Positions 58,501 to 64,000 of a DNA stretch of 64,000 bases are shown here, piece by piece (the stretch's first letter is position 1; every line of letters starts with the position of its first letter). A model generated the notes under the pieces. The model made no database searches. It was given only the letters and a program-made list of their open reading frames with translations, and was not told the origin of the DNA. A program made the translations under genes and the position numbers. The stretch comes from JAIXWP01 sp964428835 (lineage in GTDB: Bacteria; Bacteroidota; Bacteroidia; Flavobacteriales_D; Sanyastnellaceae), in NCBI GenBank assembly GCA_964428835.1, contig CAYRZQ010000004.1, positions 1-64,000 of the forward strand, in the 5' to 3' direction.

Positions 58501-61500
58501 ATTCTAGGCTGTAGTCAACCTCAACCTCATCATCACAGTTGTCGTCGAAGCTTACTTGAGCTACAGCCCAATCATTATTTCCACACTCCACTTCAAAATC
58601 AACAGGCTCTTCAACAACTTCAGGAGCAACTTCGTCAACTAAAGTTATAATCTGCTGCGCAGTTGCTGTGTTTCCACAAGCATCAGTAGCAGTGTATGAG
58701 CGAATGATACGACCTTGACAACCACCTGAAACGATTTCATCAGTAGAAGTGATTGTTACATCTGAACATGCATCAGTGGCAGTAACAAATGTACCTTCGT
58801 AATCATCGCAAGGACGCTCGATTGAAATCGCATACTCATCAAACATTGGTGAGGTAGTGTCACGAGTGATGATGAATTGGTTGAAAATGGATTCGTTTCC
58901 ACAAGCATCAGATACAGTATACTGACGGAGGATACAATCAGTAATAGGACACTCAAGTGCAGCTTCTTCAACATTGATGTTAGAGATAGATACTACACCA
59001 GTTCCCAAAATGTTATCAATTGCGTTGATACCAACTGCAAAGATGCTACCCGCAGGAACTAGAACAGTTGTGCTTCCAGATTGATTAGCACCACTGTTTT
59101 GGCTCAATTGTGTAAACACACCATTAATCCAATATCCGAAAGGATCGAATGAAGCTCCGTCTACATCGTTTGATTGGTAGTTCCAGTTGAATGAAATATT
59201 CACTTGCTTCGCTGTTACAGCAGCAGCCGTGAAGATATTTGACATTTGATTACCATTAGAACCAATCACTTCAATGTTGGAAGGAAGTTCGCTGAAGTCA
59301 ACTGTACCATTTCCGCCATTGTTGATTTCAAACCATGGAGAAATTGTGTTGTAATCAGCAAAAGTCATTGTGATTTCACCCTCGCAATTATCTGTAGCGG
59401 TAGGATCGATTACAGGAATATCATCACCACATTCAACAATTACCTCCACTTGACCTTCTACTGAAGGAGCTTGAGTATCTTGAACGTTGATGTTTTGAGT
59501 TCCCAAAACTTCATTACCACAATTGTCAAAACCTCTGAAGTGACGAGCGATAGTATAAGTGTTTGCACACTCACCAGGGATGATTTCAGTAGTGTATACT
59601 ACTTCTACGTTGTCATCACAAAGATCGCCAGCCTCAGCCATAACCACAGCTGGGATTTCTTGATCACACTCAATTGTTTGATCATCAGGGAATGAAGTCC
59701 AGAAAGGATTAGTAGTATCGATAATAGTAATGGTTGCTGAAACGCTTGTTTCATTGAAACAGTGGTCAACAGCAGTCCAAGTGTAAGTTATAATTGTTTC
59801 ACAACCATTGAAGGACGTATTGATATCTTCAGAAACTTCCAATTCCAAATCGCAATTATCAGAGAATGTAGCATCACCCATTTCGTAGGGCTGACCACAT
59901 TCTACTTCAAAGCTCTCAGGAGTGAAAGTAACCAATGGATCTACGTTGTCGATCAAAGTAATTACTTGTACAGTTGACGTAGTGTTATCACAATCGTCAG
60001 TTGCTGTATAAGTACGAATTACACGACCGGCACAAGCACCGCTTACCATCTCGTCTTCGAAAGTGATAGTTACTTCCGAACAAGCATCAGTAGCAGTTAC
60101 ATAAATTCCTTCATAGTCGTCACATGGGCGCTCGATTTCAAGAGCATACTCATCAAATGCTGGAGCAGTAATGTCACGAGTAACGATAAACTGATTGAAG
60201 ATAGTTTCGTTACCGCAAGCATCAGCTACAGTGTACTGACGAAGAACGCAATCAGTGATTGGACATTCAACAGCAACTGCTTCAACAGCTACGTTAGAAA
60301 GAGTAACAGAGCCTGCACCCAAGATATTGTCAACAGCATTGATACCAACAGCAAAGATGCTACCAGCAGGAACCAATACAGAAGTACTTCCTGACTGATT
60401 GATACCACCATTGTTTTGGCTCAATTGTGTGAACACACCATTGATCCAGTATCCAAAAGGATCGAAGGCAGCACCATCTACGTCGCTTGACTGATAGTTC
60501 CAGTTGAAAGAAATATTTACTTGCTTGGCAACAACAGCTGCAGCAGTGTAGATATTCGACATCTGGCTACCATTAGAACCGATCACTGTTATATTGGATG
60601 GAAGACCGCTCAAATCTACAACTCCGTTGCCGCCATTGCGGATTTCAAACCAAGGAGAAATAGTGCTATAATCTACAAAAGACATAGTGATTTCACCTTC
60701 GCAGTTGTCTGTAGCAGTTGGATCGATTACCGGAACATCATCACCGCATTCAACGATGATTTCTTCTTGTCCTTCAACTACTGGAGCAGTAGTATCTTGA
60801 ACGTTGATTAATACCATTAATGAAGAAGTGTTTCCACACTCATCAACAGCAGTGAAAGTACGCTCAATAACGTAATTATTGATACAGTCGCCATCAACGC
60901 GAACATCGTTGTGAGTGTAAGTAGCTTCACCACAGTTATCAGATACACCGATAACAGCCGCAGGAAGTTCGTCATCACAAGAGATTGTTACTGAAGGGTT
61001 GTAATCTTCGAAAGTTGGGGCAGTAGTATCAACGATGTGAACTAACTGAGTAGCAGTGCTAACATTTTCACAATAGTCTGTAGCCACCCAAGTACGAATA
61101 ACATCATAAGACTGTGGACAGTTGTCGTCAGTCAACACGATTTGTTCAGAATACTCGATAGTTACGTCACCTTCGCAGTTGTCTGTTCCAAATACTTCAC
61201 CAGCGCCGAAAATGCTATTTTCACCTGGCTCAACATCAGAACATTCAACAGTTGTTTCTTCGCCAACACCGTTAATAACTGGAGCTGTGAAGTCAACGAT
61301 AGTGATATACTGTTCAGCTGTTGCAGTGTTTCCACACTCATCGGTTGCAGTATAAATTCTGTGCAATACGCCAAGACATCCACCAGAATTTAACTGCTCA
61401 AAAGTGATAACAACAGTAGCTTCGCCACAGTTATCAGAAGCAGTCAAAATCGCAGGAAGATCTTCACAGTTTACAGAAGTATAAAACTCATACTCATCAA

Positions 61501-63607
61501 ATTCAGGAGCAGTAGTATCGATAACATTTACAGTTTGAACGAAAGACGAAGTGTTTTGGCAAACGTCAACAGCTGTCCAAGTGCGCACGAGTGTATAGTA
61601 TCCAGGACAATTGCCTGCGATAGTATCTTCAACAAAAGTGATTTCAAATTCATTGCAAACATCAGTAGCAGTGAGCTCTGGAGCTTCAACAACTGCATCG
61701 CACTGATATGTAACTTCTTCCGCTGGAAGATTTTCAAATGCAGGAGCAGTAGTATCAACGATTGAAATAACTTGACTACAGAATGATCTGTTACCACATA
61801 CGTCAGTCGCAGACCAAGTTCTAGTAACCTCAGTCAAACAATTTGATATGATATTTTCTTCAGCACCGAGGTAAAGAACTACAACGTCACCTGAACAATT
61901 ATCCAAAGCAGACAATTCAGCAACTGCTGGAAGATCGGTACCACATTCGATAGTCACAGATTCTGGACAATCTACAAAGCTAGGAGCTGTGTTGTCATCA
62001 ACAATAATTTGTTGGCTTACGATTGAAGCGCGACCGCAATCATCCTGAGCTCTGTACAAGTATGTAAATGAAGTGTTGTGAACGCAATCTTGCTCGAGGT
62101 TTGGCTCGCAAGAAGCGTCAGCGTTTACGTCTCCGATACCATTGATAGCGTTGCCATCCATGAAACCATTGAAGTAGAACCATGCAGAAAGACCGAAGTT
62201 GCAGTTTTTATTGTTAGCACCTTGTCCAACTTGCAATCCGAAATAGTAATTCGCAGGCATGTGTTGGAAGTACAATACATCACCAGCATAATCACCAGCA
62301 CCAGTCATTGAAGAGAAGTTGTTTACCATTTCATAGTAAGTCCAATCCTCATTTTGACCAGCATTAACGCAATTCATATCATCTTTGTAAGAACGACCAA
62401 GAGCTGACCATTCTTCCCAATTTGATTTATTCTCAAACCAGAAGTCAACAACGAATTGTTGGTTTGGATTCACGTTGTTTGCAATAGTACCATACAAGTG
62501 CGCAGTACCATCTGCAAACTGATCAAAGCTACCACCACCTACAAAGTTGAACTGTGTAGATGCAGCATATCCTAATTGCTGAAGTGTTGGCAACCAAATA
62601 GCCCAGTCTGGACCGGGACCGAAAGCTGTAGAAAGATCACAGCTAGAAGTTATTTCACCAGTATTGCTTTGGAATGAAGTTACATCAACAACACCTGAAC
62701 AAGCGTCTGAAGCAGAAGCTTCTGCAGGTCCCGGAACACTCTCCAGACATTCTACAGTAATTACTGGTTCTACACCGCTAATCACTGGTGCAGTAGTATC
62801 TACTACAGTGATTGTTTGGATGCAGGTAGCAACAAGGTCGCCATAAGTAGCGATCCAAGTACGAGTAATTACACGAGTGCAGTTATTGAGAGCGATCTCA
62901 GAATCAGTGAATGTCAATTCAGCAACACCATCTTCATTGCAACTGTTAAGTTCAACTTCTGGTGAACCTGCAACTTCGAGGTTGTTTTCCTGACCGCATT
63001 CTACTGTTACATTAGATGCGCAAACGAGATCCAAAATTGGCTCGCATGCTGGCAAGCAACGGAGGCGGAATCGGAATGGGCCGCTATTTCCATCGGCAAG
63101 ATCATCTGAGCTGTATCCTGTTGCATAGATGTAATAAGTAACACCTTCTTCAGCAAAGAATTGCGCGAATGCATTCAACGCGGGACCACTGTCGTCGTCA
63201 TAAGTGACACACGTCAAATCACCGCATGAACCTGTGTAAACAGCGAGAAAAGTATCCCATGCCCCTGGGTTTTCTCTTTCATTCAAGCGAAGTCTTACAT
63301 TGGCACCAACACCTACGTGCGTGAACCATACCCCTGGTTCAGCTGCGGTGAAGTCATCCGAGCATAAAGAAACGTCATCAGCTGTAGCAAACTCGGTTGA
63401 ACCATTGATGGTCTGACCACAGTTGATGTTGATTGCGCCGCTGCACAAGTCATTAGACGGTGCCTGCGACTGAGCACTGGTTTTGGCAGTACCCCACATA
63501 AATAAAAAAACCATCAAGGCGAATGCCTTAATAGTACCGGAAACCGATCTCGTCGTCAAGTGACAACAGACATCCTTTCCCCATGAAAACAATGTAGAAT
63601 GTTTCAT
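55595..63607 (-). CDS. giant (2670-aa) secreted repeat protein with PPC-like N-domain and type A T9SS domain
   Basis: A long N-terminus with signal segment (FALMVFLFMWGTAKTSAQ, residues about 29-46) precedes a pre-peptidase-like domain (about 50-185: SNDLCSGAININCGQTINGST, VWFTHVGVGANVRLRL). About 22 repeats of 75-85 residues follow. Each opens with D-[TN]-x-[AN]-P-x-[FVI], has a [VI]-[EQ]-C strand, an A-[TS]-D-x-C turn, a mid Cys, an R-T-[WY]-x-A-x-D-x-CGN core and ends with a Q-x-I-x-[VLI]-x-D strand. Two types of 130-190-residue inserts interrupt some units. The final 80 residues (VVVFPNPATDMTNFVF, IEIFDLAGARVG, MATGVYMYRLTNGGKVEMGRLIINK) are a type A T9SS domain. Predicted surface adhesin or matrix protein; disulfide-stabilised if the cysteines pair. 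No catalytic motif seen. Confidence 0.92.
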   Translation of the reverse strand: MKHSTLFSWGKDVCCHLTTRSVSGTIKAFALMVFLFMWGTAKTSAQSQAPSNDLCSGAININCGQTINGSTEFATADDVSLCSDDFTAAEPGVWFTHVGVGANVRLRLNERENPGAWDTFLAVYTGSCGDLTCVTYDDDSGPALNAFAQFFAEEGVTYYIYATGYSSDDLADGNSGPFRFRLRCLPACEPILDLVCASNVTVECGQENNLEVAGSPEVELNSCNEDGVAELTFTDSEIALNNCTRVITRTWIATYGDLVATCIQTITVVDTTAPVISGVEPVITVECLESVPGPAEASASDACSGVVDVTSFQSNTGEITSSCDLSTAFGPGPDWAIWLPTLQQLGYAASTQFNFVGGGSFDQFADGTAHLYGTIANNVNPNQQFVVDFWFENKSNWEEWSALGRSYKDDMNCVNAGQNEDWTYYEMVNNFSSMTGAGDYAGDVLYFQHMPANYYFGLQVGQGANNKNCNFGLSAWFYFNGFMDGNAINGIGDVNADASCEPNLEQDCVHNTSFTYLYRAQDDCGRASIVSQQIIVDDNTAPSFVDCPESVTIECGTDLPAVAELSALDNCSGDVVVLYLGAEENIISNCLTEVTRTWSATDVCGNRSFCSQVISIVDTTAPAFENLPAEEVTYQCDAVVEAPELTATDVCNEFEITFVEDTIAGNCPGYYTLVRTWTAVDVCQNTSSFVQTVNVIDTTAPEFDEYEFYTSVNCEDLPAILTASDNCGEATVVITFEQLNSGGCLGVLHRIYTATDECGNTATAEQYITIVDFTAPVINGVGEETTVECSDVEPGENSIFGAGEVFGTDNCEGDVTIEYSEQIVLTDDNCPQSYDVIRTWVATDYCENVSTATQLVHIVDTTAPTFEDYNPSVTISCDDELPAAVIGVSDNCGEATYTHNDVRVDGDCINNYVIERTFTAVDECGNTSSLMVLINVQDTTAPVVEGQEEIIVECGDDVPVIDPTATDNCEGEITMSFVDYSTISPWFEIRNGGNGVVDLSGLPSNITVIGSNGSQMSNIYTAAAVVAKQVNISFNWNYQSSDVDGAAFDPFGYWINGVFTQLSQNNGGINQSGSTSVLVPAGSIFAVGINAVDNILGAGSVTLSNVAVEAVAVECPITDCVLRQYTVADACGNETIFNQFIVTRDITAPAFDEYALEIERPCDDYEGIYVTATDACSEVTITFEDEMVSGACAGRVIRTYTATDDCDNTTSTVQVITLIDNVDPLVTFTPESFEVECGQPYEMGDATFSDNCDLELEVSEDINTSFNGCETIITYTWTAVDHCFNETSVSATITIIDTTNPFWTSFPDDQTIECDQEIPAVVMAEAGDLCDDNVEVVYTTEIIPGECANTYTIARHFRGFDNCGNEVLGTQNINVQDTQAPSVEGQVEVIVECGDDIPVIDPTATDNCEGEITMTFADYNTISPWFEINNGGNGTVDFSELPSNIEVIGSNGNQMSNIFTAAAVTAKQVNISFNWNYQSNDVDGASFDPFGYWINGVFTQLSQNSGANQSGSTTVLVPAGSIFAVGINAIDNILGTGVVSISNINVEEAALECPITDCILRQYTVSDACGNESIFNQFIITRDTTSPMFDEYAISIERPCDDYEGTFVTATDACSDVTITSTDEIVSGGCQGRIIRSYTATDACGNTATAQQIITLVDEVAPEVVEEPVDFEVECGNNDWAVAQVSFDDNCDDEVEVDYSLEYFAQGCTGYYVAQWVAEDNCGNTTTVDQIITVVDTQDPFFTSIPESYSAECDDELVYENAIADDLCSVPTVTVVVDTIFGDCPSNYVITRTFTATDNCGNTEVAVQEINVADTTAPEFDLENAVYELSFECDEEVVGIQPPVSDNCSLVEVAVAETLFVDNSCYSYGALIYTATDACGNVSESFYQFFTKEDTTAPAITGSVEIERPCDDYDGVFIEATDVCNSISFDYSDDMVSGGCQGRIIRNYVVSDECGNTSTFQQIITLVDSVNPEIEEEPADLTVECGDPIPGFEPMFTDNCDEELDVDFASSTSMDGCVEVITRSWTATDNCGNELTVDQVIRIEDNTNPFFTYAPESFTAQCGGMIQLEDAAASDVCAGDIAPSYSEETIAGDCAGTYTLVRTWVATDDCGNEATHTQTITVIDEVAPEFTSVPDDFLIYCGSYNGFDMAEATDLCSTPTVTFEDVISENSYNEEIDLCGYTVTRTWSAEDACGNISTISRTAFVYDNVAPFFNGSVENVTVACASEIPALVELTAGDECGEATVDRTSTVQSSDECGNQVILVSYVAEDECGNIATTSYTITVADEEAPVLSMEPANIVLACEDAIPAAPVVEATDNCTENIEVIYTETYVGDMPAEGSIADCNLLTPALPAGNPCNYPTAWAMALFNMPSAHRFYVVQSGDFVEYPNGSVVVTAVLQNAYNANAGFNVNVTFTGKKDWAEWSSQSFPTSFKADCGGVDANYQDWFYFLLQNGEGAELVGWGDYAGSSLNLNHAPSNNYFGFQLGNGANNYNAADNGFGGWFTYSGTFVLPNQTSISTVTGAGDFAFELDCCPDYSIVRCWTAFDCSGNEVSHCQTITFAGSTFNDDPIAPVAPSEETAALEVATAVVVFPNPATDMTNFVFTASENGKATIEIFDLAGARVGMIYASEVVEGTEYKTSYETSNMATGVYMYRLTNGGKVEMGRLIINK
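57239..60796 (-). repeat. three tandem super-repeats inside the giant gene
   Basis: A block of four repeat units recurs three times: 59480-60796 (1317 bp), 58169-59479 (1311 bp) and 57239-58168 (930 bp). Landmark motifs such as the IERPCDDY unit recur at offsets of 1314 and 930 bp. The third block lacks a 128-codon insert present in the first two. The first two blocks remain clearly alike at DNA level, so the duplication is fairly recent. Confidence 0.85.
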
Positions 63608-63861
63608 CTGGTTGGTTTAAGTTAAACGTTAGGTTGTTAAATAATTAATATAGGTCCGCAGAGCAGGGACAAAAGACTAAATAAGTGTTTTCGACGACAA
63701 ATATGGGAATATAATCGACAAAAACAAAATATTCGTCGATAATTTTTAGCTTCTCATCGAAATAAAACATACAAACCACTGATTTTCAGGTGATTAATTT
63801 TGAATAAAAAATTCAGAATTTAGAATCATCCAGATGTTAGATATTTGTAAAAAAGATATCT
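63608..63861. other. 254-bp AT-rich divergent intergenic region
   Basis: Lies between the giant minus-strand gene and the plus-strand peptidase gene. It should hold both promoters, but no exact TAnnTTTG element with a proper -33 partner was found; GATATTTG at 63840-63847 is the nearest match, 14 nt before the plus-strand ATG. No RNA gene or long inverted repeat seen. Confidence 0.5.
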
Positions 63862-64000
63862 ATGAGCCAAAAAGGCATTTGTCAGCTTGCATCCATACCT
63901 ATTCGTAAGGAAGATTCCGATAAAAGTGAAATGACTTCACAATTGCTATTTGGCGAAACTGTGGACATACTTGAGATTACTGACAAATGGTTGATGATTC
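63862..64000 (+). CDS. NlpC/P60-type peptidase, N-terminal SH3-like part (cut by window end)
   Basis: 46 codons visible from ATG at 63862: MSQKGICQLASIPIRKEDSD then SEMTSQLLFGETVDILEITDKWLMI. The I-P-I/V-R...S-E-M-x-[ST]-Q-L-L-F-G-E pattern is the bacterial SH3 module that opens C40 (NlpC/P60) cell-wall endopeptidases in Bacteroidetes. The catalytic domain lies beyond the window, so the call rests on the SH3 part only. Confidence 0.65.
   Translation, partial: MSQKGICQLASIPIRKEDSDKSEMTSQLLFGETVDILEITDKWLMI

Noticed and set aside
56468..61797. Many 60-130-codon open frames opposite or within the giant repeat gene, and periodic DNA that could suggest a CRISPR array
   Set aside because: The repeats are 225-260 bp protein-coding units in one continuous frame, not short identical repeats with unique spacers. 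The other frames recur only because the coding units recur.

Overview
The window looks like chromosomal DNA from a marine-type Bacteroidetes of the order Flavobacteriales. Four things point there. Many secreted proteins carry type IX secretion (T9SS) C-terminal sorting domains, of both type A and type B (gliding-associated CHU_C). SprB-type repeats and an M43 cytophagalysin protease are present. Start codons lack Shine-Dalgarno sequences. Promoter -7 elements fit the Bacteroidetes consensus TAnnTTTG. I see no phage, insertion sequence, CRISPR array or integrated element; apart from the large secreted proteins this is core genome.

Layout. 1-2.8 kb (minus): HerA-like ATPase (cut by the window edge), DUF3817 membrane protein, DEAD-box helicase. 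2.8-10.3 kb (plus): acyltransferase, secreted CHU_C protein, accD, low-MW phosphatase, lipoprotein, L-type lectin/CHU_C protein. 10.2-12.7 kb (minus): ung and a secreted trypsin-like protease. 12.8-21.3 kb: Sua5, type II NADH dehydrogenase, two overlapping lipoprotein genes, tRNA-Met(CAT), START-like protein, trmN6, and a paaY-paaJ pair. 21.3-28.6 kb (plus): two tiny membrane ORFs, an unusual lipoprotein with a glucan-water-dikinase-like His domain plus ATP-grasp domain, surE, a small membrane protein, lpxB, a SpoIID-like protein and a double-PDZ secreted protein. 28.8-32.9 kb (minus): YigZ, a hypothetical, a CapD-type nucleotide-sugar dehydratase, a thiolase. 33.0-36.7 kb (plus): 1230-aa M43 metalloprotease with PKD, SprB and T9SS domains.

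36.8-40.3 kb (minus) is a sugar-catabolic cluster, pfkA-gap-GlcNAc kinase-pgmB. It is divergent from a Nudix/winged-helix (NrtR/AraR-like) regulator. The shared intergenic region holds two copies of a 21-bp palindrome, TTrGTGT-N7-ACACTAA. 41.2-46.5 kb: ilvE, LuxR-type response regulator, argS, ribBA (GTP cyclohydrolase half lacks its metal and catalytic residues), rpmE2. 46.7-55.4 kb: SPOR-like secreted protein, xerD, a secreted endonuclease/phosphatase-fold protein, YkgJ, an SRPBCC protein, ettA, a membrane metallophosphoesterase. 55.6-63.6 kb (minus): a 2670-aa T9SS protein with about 22 Cys-bearing repeats, in which a block of four repeats occurs three times in tandem. The window ends in the start of an NlpC/P60-type peptidase.

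Most notable: the predicted exported dikinase-like lipoprotein (21644-23581), the paired operators at 40.4-40.5 kb, the higher-order repeats of the giant protein, the eroded GTP cyclohydrolase II domain, and -7 promoter elements lying only 4-5 nt before several start codons, which suggests leaderless transcripts.
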